Source: an uncultured Lachnospiraceae bacterium (lineage in GTDB: Bacteria > Bacillota > Clostridia > Lachnospirales > Lachnospiraceae). From it: DNA of 64,000 nucleotides. The stretch is taken from the NCBI GenBank assembly GCA_949502235.1, contig CATBDC010000008.1, positions 33,831 through 97,830 on the forward strand, in the 5' to 3' direction. Shown piece after piece: positions 17,162-25,828 of the stretch. Each line of letters starts with the position of its first letter. Within the stretch, counting starts at the first letter, position 1. Under the pieces are notes generated by a model, which was given only the letters and a program-made list of their open reading frames with translations, made no database searches and was not told the origin of the DNA. A program made the position numbers and the translations under genes.

Positions 17162-18314
17162 ATGCATCCTGCGCCGTAAGCTTCTTAAAACAGCCAAGTC
17201 TCACCGTGTCCCCCTTTGTGGCAGCTTCTGCCAGAGACCTTAACACCTCATCCGTCTGCACGCCCATACTCAAATCCCCAAGGCAGACCGGCATATGAAG
17301 GCTCCGGAAAAAACTCTCCGTCTGTTCGATAGAAGCAAGCGCCGCCTCCTCCTTATCCTCTGATTCAATATTCCATACCTGTTTCCCGAAACGGGCAAAT
17401 CTGTCCAAATCCAGCCTGTGCACATACTTAGCCCAGCTTCCCCACACGGCACTAAGAGTAGCGCCGTGTACCTCGTCAAACCTTCCGGAAAGCTCATGTC
17501 CCAGCTTGTGGCAGGCAAAATCCTTAGGCCTTCCAAGCCCCGTAAGCCCATTGTGAGAGAGACTTCCGCACCACATCAGCTCACTCATGGCATCATAGTC
17601 CTTCTGGTTTTCATACGCTTTCTTTCCGTTCCTTATGACTGTGCGCATCAGCCCCTCCGCCAGCTCATCTGTCAGCTCATTTCCCTTTACAGGAGTAAAA
17701 TACCGCTCCAATGTGTGCATAAGAATATCCACAATCCCGCAGGCAAGCTGATATTTAGGAAGGGTTCGCGTAAGCTCTGGATTTAAAACCGCGAACCCCG
17801 GCCGCACAATATCTGAATTATATCCTGCCTTTTTCTTCGTTTCCTCGTCTGTCAGTACTGCCGAATCACTCATCTCACTTCCCGCCGCCGGAATGGTAAG
17901 CACCGCGCCCACCGGAAGAGCCTTTTCTGTCTGCGCCCGGCCCATCCAGAACTCCCAGATGTCCGTGCCCGGATTCGCCGCGCCTAAAGCCGCCGCCTTG
18001 GCTGTGTCAATTGCGCTTCCGCCTCCCACAGCCAGAATCAGCTCTGCCCCAAAAGCTAATGCCTTCTTAACTCCTTCCCTGGCAAGAGAGAGACGCGGAT
18101 TCGGCCTTACGCCGGAAAGCTCCTCATAGACAATTCCCTCCTCCCTTAGGGATTCCTCCACCCGGGAAAGAAGGCCGCTCTTTACCGCACTTCCTCCTCC
18201 ATATACAATCAGAACTCTGGAAGCTCCTCTCTCTTTCACGAGCCTTCCTGTCTCATTTTCCGTGTTCCTTCCAAATACTACCTTTGTAGGCATATATTGT
18301 ACAAATTCCTTCAT
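17130..18314 (-). CDS. Iron-containing alcohol dehydrogenase (butanol dehydrogenase type)
   Basis: The 394-residue protein matches the BdhA/YqhD branch of group III iron alcohol dehydrogenases. MPTKVVFGRNTENETG opens the protein, followed by IVYGGGSAVKSG, AVGGGSAIDTAKA (nucleotide binding), and TIPAAGSEMSDSAV. The metal ligands lie in GIVDILMHTLERYF, HKLGHELSGRFDEVHGATL. Such enzymes reduce aldehydes with NAD(P)H in the cytoplasm. ATG at 18314 has AGGAGG upstream. It begins 39 bases after the response regulator gene, with a short palindrome in the gap, and is the first gene of a packed run to the Mrp ATPase. Confidence 0.92.
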   Translation of the reverse strand: MKEFVQYMPTKVVFGRNTENETGRLVKERGASRVLIVYGGGSAVKSGLLSRVEESLREEGIVYEELSGVRPNPRLSLAREGVKKALAFGAELILAVGGGSAIDTAKAAALGAANPGTDIWEFWMGRAQTEKALPVGAVLTIPAAGSEMSDSAVLTDEETKKKAGYNSDIVRPGFAVLNPELTRTLPKYQLACGIVDILMHTLERYFTPVKGNELTDELAEGLMRTVIRNGKKAYENQKDYDAMSELMWCGSLSHNGLTGLGRPKDFACHKLGHELSGRFDEVHGATLSAVWGSWAKYVHRLDLDRFARFGKQVWNIESEDKEEAALASIEQTESFFRSLHMPVCLGDLSMGVQTDEVLRSLAEAATKGDTVRLGCFKKLTAQDAYEIYQAANHR

Positions 18315-18332
18315 GATCCTTTTCCTCCTTCC

Positions 18333-18350
18333 TTACTGTTCACAGTAACC
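18333..18350. repeat. Short copy of the GGTTACTGTTCAC palindrome
   Basis: TTACTGTTCACAGTAACC is a nearly perfect palindrome in the 39-base gap between the response regulator and alcohol dehydrogenase genes. It equals the 29-base palindrome at 20294-20322 and 42033-42061 with the middle removed. It may act as a weak terminator or processing site. Confidence 0.55.
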
Positions 18351-18353
18351 CCT

Positions 18354-18974
18354 CTATCTTCCTGTCAGATAATATACCGCCAGCTGCGTCCTGTCCCGAA
18401 GCGAAAGCTTCTCCAGTATATCGCTGATATAATTCCTCACCGTGCCCTCGCTCAAAAACATTTCCCCGGCAATCTCCTTGTTGCTTAGGCCTTCCGCTAC
18501 CAGAGTTACCACCTCATGCTCCTTGTCGCTTAAGCCGTGGGCCCGGTAATCAAATCCCTGCTTTTCCTTTAAAAGCTCCGGAAGCCTGGCCGTAATCTCT
18601 GTTCCAAACACGCTCTGCCCTAAGTACACCGCCTTGAGAGCCGGAAGGATGCTCTGGTAATCCTGCTTCAAAAGATAACCCTTCACCCCGTATTTCAACG
18701 CCTTCACAATATATTCATCATCGGAAAATGTAGTCAGCAGAAGGATCCTTGCCTCCCGGTCAAAGGAAAGAATCTCCTTCGCCGCCTCAAGCCCGCTTTT
18801 TTCCTTCATGCGGATATCCATAAGAAGCACATCCGGCTTTTCCTTTTTATATAGCATAACCGCATCGTCTCCGTCCGCCCCCACGCCTGCAACCACAATC
18901 TCCCGGTCCGCCTCCAGAATCGTCTTAAGGGCTCCGGACACAAACACATCATCGTCTACAATAACAATCCTCAT
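18354..18974 (-). CDS. LuxR/NarL-type response regulator
   Basis: The 206-residue protein has a receiver domain with the acid pair DDD at 7-9 and phosphoacceptor D53 in LLMDIRMKE. A C-terminal LuxR helix-turn-helix at about 145-200 follows (LSDKEHEVVTLVAEGLSNKE, then LSEGTVRNYISDILEKLSLRD). Its ATG at 18974 overlaps the kinase stop by four bases. It should bind DNA when phosphorylated by that kinase. The repeated TGTCRCA half-sites at 20098-20125 upstream of the pair are a candidate target, and the divergent ABC exporter is a candidate regulated operon. Confidence 0.93.
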   Translation of the reverse strand: MRIVIVDDDVFVSGALKTILEADREIVVAGVGADGDDAVMLYKKEKPDVLLMDIRMKEKSGLEAAKEILSFDREARILLLTTFSDDEYIVKALKYGVKGYLLKQDYQSILPALKAVYLGQSVFGTEITARLPELLKEKQGFDYRAHGLSDKEHEVVTLVAEGLSNKEIAGEMFLSEGTVRNYISDILEKLSLRDRTQLAVYYLTGR

Positions 18975-20071
18975 GCAGTTCCCTCCTTTTTCGGCACCGT
19001 AATATATATACGGAATCCCTTTTCCTTCTTTATCTGCATATTTCCGCCCAGGGCGCTGACCCGGTCCTTCATATTCCGGATTCCCATGCCTTCCGTCCCG
19101 CCAAACTCATATTTTTCCTGATACTTTGATATATCCCCCGCCGTTCCGTCATCCTCGATCATCAGCTGGTAAAGGCCCGGGTGCTCCCTTGCCACAATCT
19201 CTACCTTTCCGGCATTACTGTGCTTTGAAACGTTATTCAAGGCCTCCTTTACAATCGCAATAAATCCGTATTTTACTTCCTTCGGAAGCACGTACCCCAT
19301 ATCATACGTAAGGTGCGCCTCGCAGAAGGTATATTCCGCCGCAAGCCCCGTAAGAACCTCCTTAAGATTCACCGAATCGTCATGCAGATCATGGACACTC
19401 TCCCTCACATTTGTCATAGCCAGATTCAGGGTATCCTCAAGCTGGTCAAGCTGCCATCTCATGCTCTCCTCCCTGTTTACTGCCTTTAAAGCTCCCGTCA
19501 TTAAAATCGCCCTTGAAAGCATATGTCCCACATGGTCATGAATCTCCCTGGCAATCCGGTTTCTTTCTTTAAGCCTCGCTGTGTAGACCTCATCATCCTG
19601 CTTTTTAAGAAGGCTTTTGTTCCTTTCCTCCAGAAGAAGGTTCAGCTCTCTTCCGTCATCTCTGGTTCTCCTGAACATTTCCTCAAGCCTTTCATATTCC
19701 CTGGCCTGATACACCAAAAAACACGTAAACAGACACCCAATCAAAAGAATCACCAGGGCGCTTTCTAACGTGTCCCGATAAAAAAAAGCACACAATCCCA
19801 AAAGCAGGATTCCTGCTATGTATTTTCTGTATTCCAGCATACTATATAGCATCACCGGAGTAAAAAGCAGAAGCTTTGGCAGAAAGCAGGCAATGGCACA
19901 AAATAAAAACATAAACACCCAGACCCTCCCCGCCGGAACCTTAAGCCGTACCGCTGACACACAGACTACCGCCGCAAGAAACGCCGCCACAAGCTCCGTA
20001 TCCACCGGAACCGCAAAAAGCGCCAAAAAACAATATATCAATAAAAGCCCCTGACCGGCGATAGCTCTCAT
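18971..20071 (-). CDS. Sensor histidine kinase (HisKA_3, DesK/LiaS-like)
   Basis: The 366-residue membrane kinase has about five short hydrophobic segments in residues 1-120 with almost no extracellular loop. A coiled coil follows, then the HisKA_3 dimerisation box RNRIAREIHDHVGHMLSRAI with the phosphohistidine in EIHDH. The HATPase domain includes KEALNNVSKHSN and GGTEGMGIRNMKDRVSALGG. The compact sensor suggests detection of membrane stress or lipophilic drugs, as in LiaS/BceS-like systems, which is inference. ATG at 20071 follows AAGGGGAG. A promoter lies at 20131-20159. Confidence 0.92.
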   Translation of the reverse strand: MRAIAGQGLLLIYCFLALFAVPVDTELVAAFLAAVVCVSAVRLKVPAGRVWVFMFLFCAIACFLPKLLLFTPVMLYSMLEYRKYIAGILLLGLCAFFYRDTLESALVILLIGCLFTCFLVYQAREYERLEEMFRRTRDDGRELNLLLEERNKSLLKKQDDEVYTARLKERNRIAREIHDHVGHMLSRAILMTGALKAVNREESMRWQLDQLEDTLNLAMTNVRESVHDLHDDSVNLKEVLTGLAAEYTFCEAHLTYDMGYVLPKEVKYGFIAIVKEALNNVSKHSNAGKVEIVAREHPGLYQLMIEDDGTAGDISKYQEKYEFGGTEGMGIRNMKDRVSALGGNMQIKKEKGFRIYITVPKKEGTA

Positions 20072-20097
20072 AAACTCCCCTTTTCATTCATTACATT

Positions 20098-20159
20098 TGT
20101 CACATAGTAGTTGTGACATGCGACACTACCATTATATATGCAGTAACCGTATAATACAA
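20098..20159 (-). promoter_or_regulatory. Promoter and TGTCACA repeats of the two-component operon
   Basis: On the minus strand TTGTAT (20159-20154), 17 bases and a perfect TATAAT (20136-20131) form a strong promoter. Just downstream are three related heptamers: TGTCGCA (20125-20119), TGTCACA (20118-20112) and the inverted TGTGACA (20104-20098). The last two form an inverted repeat with a seven-base gap. Position downstream of the start fits autorepression, or they may be read from the divergent side. Confidence 0.6.
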
Positions 20160-20204
20160 GAGGGATATGGGAAAATGGGGACGCATAGATTACTGTCCAC
20201 ACAG

Positions 20205-20412
20205 GACTTTGCATTTACTGCAAAGTCTGTAAGAAAGTGATTCAGGAGTGAGCAAATCCCATTCGCGAAGCGAATTTTAAATGGATTTGCGAAGGTTACT
20301 GTGAACGGAGTGAACAGTAACCGGAAATCCACTGTTTACGGAGACTTAGGCGTGAGGGCTCTCCCGAACGCTGTTAGTCGCAGTTAACAGTTAGTTCACA
20401 GCAGCCCTGCCC
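20205..20412 (+). repeat. Chain of hairpins including a diverged copy of the 79-nt palindromic module
   Basis: The 433-base gap before the ABC operon holds four consecutive hairpins: GACTTTGC/GCAAAGTC (20205-20227); CAAATCC/GGATTTG with inner ATTCGC/GCGAAT (20253-20289); the 29-base palindrome at 20294-20322; and 20323-20412. The last aligns with the hairpin module at 58045-58123, sharing GAAATCCAC, GACTTAGG, GCTCTC and TTAGTTCAC, but its stem is ACTGTT/AACAGT instead of ACCGCT/AGCGGT. The right ~90 bases up to the ribosome site are otherwise featureless. It may be a structured leader of the ABC operon or a decayed repeat element. Confidence 0.65.
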
Positions 20413-20504
20413 CGTTTACGTGGGATATGCTTTTTCCCCGGGCGGCGTCCCCCCATCAATACCCATTCCCTAATTCACACACACCTTAAAGGAGGTACCC
20501 CTAT

Positions 20505-21434
20505 ATGATACACATCGACAATTTAGTGAAACGCTACGGCACCCTGGTTGCCCTTGACCACTTAAGCTTAGACATCCATGAGGGCGAAATCTTCGGTCTT
20601 TTAGGGCCTAACGGCTCTGGCAAGACAACGGCCATTAACTGCCTTTTAGCTCTTCTTAAATATGACAAGGGAACCATTACAATTTTCGGAAAGGAAATGC
20701 GCCCGGACAGCTATGACATCAAGCAGAATATCGGCGTTGTTATGCAGAATGTGGCAGTATTTGATCAGATGTCCGTCTGGGAAAATATTGATTATTTCTG
20801 CGGGCTGTATGTAAAGGACAAGGAAAGACGCCGGGAGCTTGTGGAGGAAGCCATCCGCTTCACCGGGCTTGAGGACTTTAAAAAAATGCGGCCGAAAAAG
20901 CTCTCTGGCGGACTCCTTCGGAGGCTTAACATTGCCTGCGGCATCGTCCACAAGCCGAAGCTTATTATTATGGATGAGCCCACCGTGGCTGTAGACCCCC
21001 AGAGCCGCAACCGGATTTTAGAGGGCATCCTTGAGCTGAACCAGCAGGGCTCCACCATTATTTACACCTCCCACTACATGGAGGAGGTAGAACAGATATG
21101 CTCCCGCATTGCCATCATCGACCACGGCCAGGTACTGGCCACAGGCACTACCGAAGAGCTGAAAAAGATGATTAAAACCGGCGAGACTATCACAATTGAG
21201 GCAATTGCATTAGATGAAGATCAATTAGCACAAATCCGTAAGCTTCCGCATGTGTTTGACATTTCTTATGAGGAACAGACATTAAAAGTGCGCTTAAGCA
21301 GCGCGAAGCATAATCTGGTGCGCATTTTAAATTATATGCAGGAGCACGACATTGCCTTCGGACGGGTATTTTCAGAGCTGCCTACCTTAAATGATGTCTT
21401 TCTTGAAATCACGGGAAAAGAGCTTAGGGATTAG
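20505..21434 (+). CDS. ABC transporter ATP-binding protein (ABC-2 exporter)
   Basis: The 309-residue ATPase has Walker A GLLGPNGSGKTT at 34-45, Q-loop NIGVVMQNVAVF, signature LSGGLLRRLNIA, Walker B LIIMDEPTVAVDPQ and the H-loop TSHYME. The C-terminal ~80-residue extension is typical of DrrA/NatA/CcmA-like drug or bacteriocin exporters. AAAGGAGGT precedes the ATG. Two ABC-2 type permeases follow at once, so the three form one exporter. It is divergent from a LiaS-like kinase pair, a frequent partner for envelope-stress pumps. Confidence 0.94.
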   Translation: MIHIDNLVKRYGTLVALDHLSLDIHEGEIFGLLGPNGSGKTTAINCLLALLKYDKGTITIFGKEMRPDSYDIKQNIGVVMQNVAVFDQMSVWENIDYFCGLYVKDKERRRELVEEAIRFTGLEDFKKMRPKKLSGGLLRRLNIACGIVHKPKLIIMDEPTVAVDPQSRNRILEGILELNQQGSTIIYTSHYMEEVEQICSRIAIIDHGQVLATGTTEELKKMIKTGETITIEAIALDEDQLAQIRKLPHVFDISYEEQTLKVRLSSAKHNLVRILNYMQEHDIAFGRVFSELPTLNDVFLEITGKELRD

Positions 21435-21447
21435 GAGGTGAACACAT

Positions 21448-22587
21448 ATGCTGTTTCTGTTTAAATACCGGTTTCTGCAGACCATCCGGGAGTTTTCCAT
21501 TATGTTCTGGGCTCTCGGCTTTCCGATTATACTAGGAACCCTGTTCTATTTCTCCTTCGGCACCAGTATAGAGGCTGCCGGGGAGACCGAGTGGGATGAG
21601 ATAAAAACTGCTGTTGTTACAGAGGATTCCTCAAGTGAAAATGCAAAATCCTTTGAGATATTTCTTGAAAATATGGATGGGGAGCTGCTTGAAATTACAA
21701 GAGTCTCCTCCGGGGATGAGGCCCTAAAGCTGCTTAATGAGGATAAGGTGACAGGCATTTATTATGTAAAGGAGGCCCCTTCTCTTACTGTAGGGAAAAA
21801 TGGTTTGGATGAAAGTATCCTTACCAGCGCCTTAGACAGCTTTAACCAGAATTCTGCCATGGTAAGGGACGTCCTGTCCGAGCATCCTGACAGGCTTCCG
21901 GCTGTCCTTGCCTCTTACGGAGATTACCGCCAGAGCGTCCGGGAGGAAACACTGGGAGGAAAGACTTTAAACCCTAATGTACAGTATTTCTTCGCACTGA
22001 TCGCCTATGCCTGTCTGTCCGGTGTATTTTTAGGAGTAAGGGCAAGCTTTGATACACAGGCAAATTTAACGGCTCTGGGAGCCAGACGAAGCGTGACCCC
22101 TACCCACAGGTTTAAGCTTGTTATCGTTGATATGCTGGTGCTTGTAACCATCCATTTTGCGGATATCCTGATTCTGAATCTGTATGTCACGCAGATTCTG
22201 AAAATCAGCCTGGGAGACGACATTTTCTCCCTCCTGGTTGTGGATCTGATGGGAAGCATTATCGGCGTATGCATGGGGCTTGCCTTTGGTTCCATAAGCA
22301 AAATGGATCTGGGCATGAAGATGGGATTTTCCGTAGGCCTCACCTTATTTCCCGGATTTTTATCCGGCCTTATGTTCGGAAACATGAAAAATATCATTGA
22401 GCTTCACTGCCCCCTAATCAACCGCATCAACCCTGCCGCAGTACTTAGCGATGCCTTCTACTGTCTGGGCATCTACAATGATATGGAGCGCTTCAGAAGA
22501 TGCATCCTTATTCTGGCTTTTATGAGCATCCTGCTTCTGTTTAGTGCATTTTTAGGTGTAAGGAGGGATAGCTATGACAGTATTTAA
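21448..22587 (+). CDS. ABC-2 type permease (first subunit)
   Basis: The 379-residue membrane protein has one N-terminal helix (FSIMFWALGFPIILGTLFYF), a ~180-residue extracytoplasmic domain, and five C-terminal helices starting near VQYFFALIAYACLSGVFLGV. This is the ABC2_membrane_3 layout. It starts 13 bases after the ATPase with TTAGGAGGTGA upstream and overlaps the next permease by 14 bases. It should pair with that permease to form the export channel. Confidence 0.9.
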   Translation: MLFLFKYRFLQTIREFSIMFWALGFPIILGTLFYFSFGTSIEAAGETEWDEIKTAVVTEDSSSENAKSFEIFLENMDGELLEITRVSSGDEALKLLNEDKVTGIYYVKEAPSLTVGKNGLDESILTSALDSFNQNSAMVRDVLSEHPDRLPAVLASYGDYRQSVREETLGGKTLNPNVQYFFALIAYACLSGVFLGVRASFDTQANLTALGARRSVTPTHRFKLVIVDMLVLVTIHFADILILNLYVTQILKISLGDDIFSLLVVDLMGSIIGVCMGLAFGSISKMDLGMKMGFSVGLTLFPGFLSGLMFGNMKNIIELHCPLINRINPAAVLSDAFYCLGIYNDMERFRRCILILAFMSILLLFSAFLGVRRDSYDSI

Positions 22588-23734
22588 AGGCTTTTTAACA
22601 ATTACAAAACGCAACCTTAAAATGGTTTTCCTGTACATTATTATTTTTCTGACTATCAGCATTATGACCCAGAAAATGCTGGGGCCCCAGGGGGGAATAA
22701 GCTTTGAGAGGGAAAGCCTTGATATTGCTGTCATAGACCGGGACGGCGGCGCGCTTGCAAAGGGATTAACCGAATATCTCTCTGCATACCATAACATCAA
22801 GGATATGCCAGATGATAAAAGTATCCTTCAGGACCGGCTTTTTTACAGGGAAATTTACTATATCGTAACGATTCCTGAAGATTTTGAAAACAAGGTCCTC
22901 CTGGGCACAGACACCCTGCCCGTCACAAAGGTGCCCGGCAGTACAAGCGGCTACTATGTAGACCAGCAGATTAACACCTTTATAAACAGTGTCCGGGTGA
23001 TGACTGACGGCGGTTTCTCCCTTACTGATGCAATCGCAAAAGTGCAGGAGAATTCCAAAGAATCCCCGCAGGTGACTCTCATTGACAAAAACGGACACGG
23101 AGGCTCCATGCCTGCCCATGCCTTCATGTACCAGTATATGCCATATATTATTATCTCCATTCTATGCTATACGCTTGGATATATTATGATTGAATTTAAC
23201 AAGACAGATGTCCGGAAACGGATGCGCTGCTCCGCTGTTTCAGACCGGGCCTTCAATTCCCAGATCTTCCTGGGGTATGTGGTAGTTGGATTTGCAGTAT
23301 GGTGCATTTTAAGTATTATGCCCATCTTTGTATATAGGAATGATTTTCTGACAGACACAAATCTGCCCTTTTATCTGTTAAACAGTTTTATCCTTACCAT
23401 CGTGGCGCTGACACTTGCATTTTTCGTAGGTTCGTTCCTCAAGTCAGAGGAGCTAATCAGCGCGGTAGTCAATGTCCTGTCTCTCGGCATGTCCTTCCTG
23501 TGCGGGGTATTTGTATCCATGGATGTTTTGGGAAAGGGTGTACTGACCGTGGCACACTTCCTTCCGGTCTACTGGTATGAAATCGTCAACAACCTTCTGG
23601 CCGGAAATAAAGTCCTTTCCTCCTCACAGATGACAGAGCTTTATCAGGGACTTGGCATACAGCTTCTCTTCGCCGCCGCCCTCTTAGGCGCTGCCCTGGT
23701 ACTCCGCAAAAACAGAGCCCAGGCCGAAGGATAA
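22574..23734 (+). CDS. ABC-2 type permease (second subunit)
   Basis: The 386-residue protein shares the layout of its neighbour: an N-terminal helix (MVFLYIIIFLTISIMTQKML), an external domain with VVTIPEDFENKVLLG, and six C-terminal helices (MPYIIISILCYTLGYIMIEF onward). The ATG at 22574 lies inside the end of the first permease gene with AAGGAGGGATAGCT upstream, so the two are translationally coupled. Substrate unknown. The operon ends at the long inverted repeat 23738-23823. Confidence 0.9.
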   Translation: MTVFKGFLTITKRNLKMVFLYIIIFLTISIMTQKMLGPQGGISFERESLDIAVIDRDGGALAKGLTEYLSAYHNIKDMPDDKSILQDRLFYREIYYIVTIPEDFENKVLLGTDTLPVTKVPGSTSGYYVDQQINTFINSVRVMTDGGFSLTDAIAKVQENSKESPQVTLIDKNGHGGSMPAHAFMYQYMPYIIISILCYTLGYIMIEFNKTDVRKRMRCSAVSDRAFNSQIFLGYVVVGFAVWCILSIMPIFVYRNDFLTDTNLPFYLLNSFILTIVALTLAFFVGSFLKSEELISAVVNVLSLGMSFLCGVFVSMDVLGKGVLTVAHFLPVYWYEIVNNLLAGNKVLSSSQMTELYQGLGIQLLFAAALLGAALVLRKNRAQAEG

Positions 23735-23737
23735 CTT

Positions 23738-23823
23738 GGGGACGGGGTATTTTTCATTTGTCTCCGTCCCCAGAAACAAAAAAGTTAACAGGGACGGGGA
23801 CAAATGAAAAATACCCCGTCCCC
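23738..23823. repeat. REP-type inverted repeat pair, possible bidirectional terminator
   Basis: GGGGACGGGGTATTTTTCAT continues to 23771, and its reverse complement returns at 23791-23823 with one mismatch. The spacer is 19 bases. Each arm also begins and ends in complementary GGGGACGG/CCGTCCCC. It lies between the convergent ABC and MFS genes. The structure resembles REPINs mobilised by REP-associated Y1 transposases, and the same G/C-rich motif is common in clostridial genomes (recalled, not searched). Confidence 0.75.
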
Positions 23824-23830
23824 GTCAAAC

Positions 23831-25072
23831 TCACTTTAACTCTCTAAAAATCTTCCCCGTGCTGACAGCAATCCCCAGCGAAACACTCCCTGAAAATAAC
23901 ACAGCCACATACTCAGCTCCTTTACAAATCTCAAACAAACCTCCGTACAGCGCGCTTCCAAGCGGCTGTGCGCACATGGAAACAGTAAGTACCACAGAGA
24001 TAACCTTTCCGATTAAATTCTGCGGAGTTTCCCTCTGGATGAGGGACATCATCTGCACAGTAAAAATTGTTGAAAACACCATGGCTATAAAACAGCATAC
24101 CGTAATAACAATAAAATTTATCATCCCTGACGAAAATAAAATAAGCGAGGCGCCGATAGGAAATACACATACTGCGCAGGCTGCTATCAGTCTGCCGGAT
24201 TTACAGATTTTCAGCTTATCTGCAAAAACTCCCGCGCAAATACCGCCGAAGAGCCCTCCCGCCGCCAGTGCTCCCTGTGCAAAGCCATAGAGTCTGTTCG
24301 CCTGTGAGACCTCTAAATTCAATACCTCTGTTATCAGATATGGCAGCGCCACAATTATCATGGCAGACAAAAAGAGATTAATCCCGCATACCACAAGAAC
24401 TACTCTTCCTATGACTGGCTTCTCTCTGCGTATAAAATGGATACTCTCCGCAATATCCCTTCTGGCTGTCTTTAATATCCCCCCGTCCGCAGTCTGCTTT
24501 TCAAAAGGGATTATAATAAATATTTCCATAACCGCCGACAGTATAAAACATACCATGCAGACCCGCAGCACAGGCTCTAATCCATAGGCACTGTATAAAA
24601 TGCCGCCGAGCACAGGCCCTGTTAAGGATGCAAAAGAGCTTATGGTATTAATAACAGAATTTGCCGCCATAAAATGCTCCTGGCCCACCAGTACAGGAAT
24701 ACTTGCCTGCACAGCGGGCTGATATGCCCCCGCAATACCATATAAAAGCATCAGGGTAACTGTCAGAAGCAGGATAAGCTCCACCCTGTTCATAAGCATG
24801 GAAAATGTCAAAATAACTGCCGCTGTAAAAAAATCCAGTATGACCATAATGTTTCTCTTATTAATCCTGTCTGCTACAATTCCGCCCACAGGTGACAGCA
24901 GGATGGCGGGAATAAAAGCACACGCCGTAACCGTTCCATAAAGGGCTGATGAGCCTGTAAGATTTAAAAGGTATAACGGCAGCGCGAATCTAATTCCCGC
25001 ATTGCCAAACAGTGATATAATCTGCCCGATAACAACTAATGTAAAATCCTTGGAAAACAATTTTCGTTCCAT
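23831..25072 (-). CDS. MFS efflux transporter
   Basis: The 413-residue protein has twelve predicted membrane segments. The loop 2-3 motif GGIVADRINKRN and the N-terminal FTLVVIGQIISLFGNAGIRF place it in the MFS_3/drug-exporter branch (MefA/Tet-like). ATG at 25072 has GGAGG upstream. The gene follows a TetR-type repressor; a terminator and a palindrome (25094-25110) lie between, so the pump has its own regulated promoter. The substrate, probably a drug or toxic metabolite, is inferred only from family and context. Confidence 0.9.
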   Translation of the reverse strand: MERKLFSKDFTLVVIGQIISLFGNAGIRFALPLYLLNLTGSSALYGTVTACAFIPAILLSPVGGIVADRINKRNIMVILDFFTAAVILTFSMLMNRVELILLLTVTLMLLYGIAGAYQPAVQASIPVLVGQEHFMAANSVINTISSFASLTGPVLGGILYSAYGLEPVLRVCMVCFILSAVMEIFIIIPFEKQTADGGILKTARRDIAESIHFIRREKPVIGRVVLVVCGINLFLSAMIIVALPYLITEVLNLEVSQANRLYGFAQGALAAGGLFGGICAGVFADKLKICKSGRLIAACAVCVFPIGASLILFSSGMINFIVITVCCFIAMVFSTIFTVQMMSLIQRETPQNLIGKVISVVLTVSMCAQPLGSALYGGLFEICKGAEYVAVLFSGSVSLGIAVSTGKIFRELK

Positions 25073-25093
25073 TTTTTCTAATCCTCCATTTTA

Positions 25094-25110
25094 ATACCGT
25101 CTGCCGGTAT
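25094..25110. promoter_or_regulatory. Candidate TetR operator before the MFS gene
   Basis: ATACCG-TCTGC-CGGTAT is a perfect six-base inverted repeat with a five-base centre, about 22 bases from the MFS start. It has the same 17-base layout and the same CATACCG half on one side as the site at 25829-25845 in front of the TetR gene. Confidence 0.6.
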
Positions 25111-25125
25111 GTATAATGGCCAAAT

Positions 25126-25156
25126 AAAATCTGCCCGTTTTACAGGGCAGATTTTT
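25126..25156 (-). terminator. Terminator overlapping the TetR stop codon
   Basis: AAAATCTGCCC (25126-25136) pairs with GGGCAGATTTT (25145-25155). On the minus strand the stem is followed by ATTT-rich sequence. It begins at the tetR stop codon and separates it from the MFS gene. Confidence 0.75.
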
Positions 25157-25811
25157 AGCCTTTATTCTTCCTGTAAATCGCTGTCAGTTCCGTCAGTCTT
25201 TCTAACATCTCACTGTCCATAATATCCAGTCCGAAGCCCTTAAGCATCTGGCCTAATATCATAAACTTACGGAAGGATTCCTCTTCCGAGCTGTCAAATA
25301 TCATAGGATTCATCCAGACATTGGCCGCAAGTAAAATAAGCTCTGCCAGCTGTTCTGGATAATCCGTTTCAATAGAGCCGTCCGCAATCCCCTGCCTAAG
25401 AATAGGCAGAATATAATTCGGCGCCACATTCTCTATCGTATCATGCAGAAGGCTGAAAAGAAGCTTCGAATTACTGTGAAAATCCGGCGCTATGGTAAAA
25501 ATGTCATTTTGTACGGGACGGTTGATGGAGTCCTTGAAAATTCTTTTCAGCTTCTCTTTCCCGTCAAGGTCTGCCCGGTCACGGATTTCGGCAAGCATCT
25601 GATTCGATTCAGCCGTCATCCTGTCCGTAACAGCAACTAAAATATCCTCCTTTGACTTAAAATGATGATAAATAGCGCCCTTACTAAGCCCTCCTAAATG
25701 ATCAATAATATCCTGAATGGAAGTATGCTCATATCCTTTCTCCATAAACAGACGAAAGGACACATCTAAGATTAAATTGACTGTTTCCTCCGGTTGCTTA
25801 TTTCTCGCCAC
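25155..25811 (-). CDS. TetR/AcrR family repressor
   Basis: The 218-residue protein has a classic N-terminal TetR domain: NLILDVSFRLFMEKGYEHTS, IQDIIDHLGGLSKGAIYHHF and KSKEDILVAV at about residues 10-60. The C-terminal ligand domain is about 150 residues. The start is GTG at 25811 with GGAGGTGAAAAGCA upstream. It precedes the MFS pump on the same strand, and two similar palindromes lie before each gene, fitting autoregulation and control of the pump. The inducer is unknown. Confidence 0.92.
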   Translation of the reverse strand: MARNKQPEETVNLILDVSFRLFMEKGYEHTSIQDIIDHLGGLSKGAIYHHFKSKEDILVAVTDRMTAESNQMLAEIRDRADLDGKEKLKRIFKDSINRPVQNDIFTIAPDFHSNSKLLFSLLHDTIENVAPNYILPILRQGIADGSIETDYPEQLAELILLAANVWMNPMIFDSSEEESFRKFMILGQMLKGFGLDIMDSEMLERLTELTAIYRKNKG

Positions 25812-25828
25812 TGCTTTTCACCTCCTTA

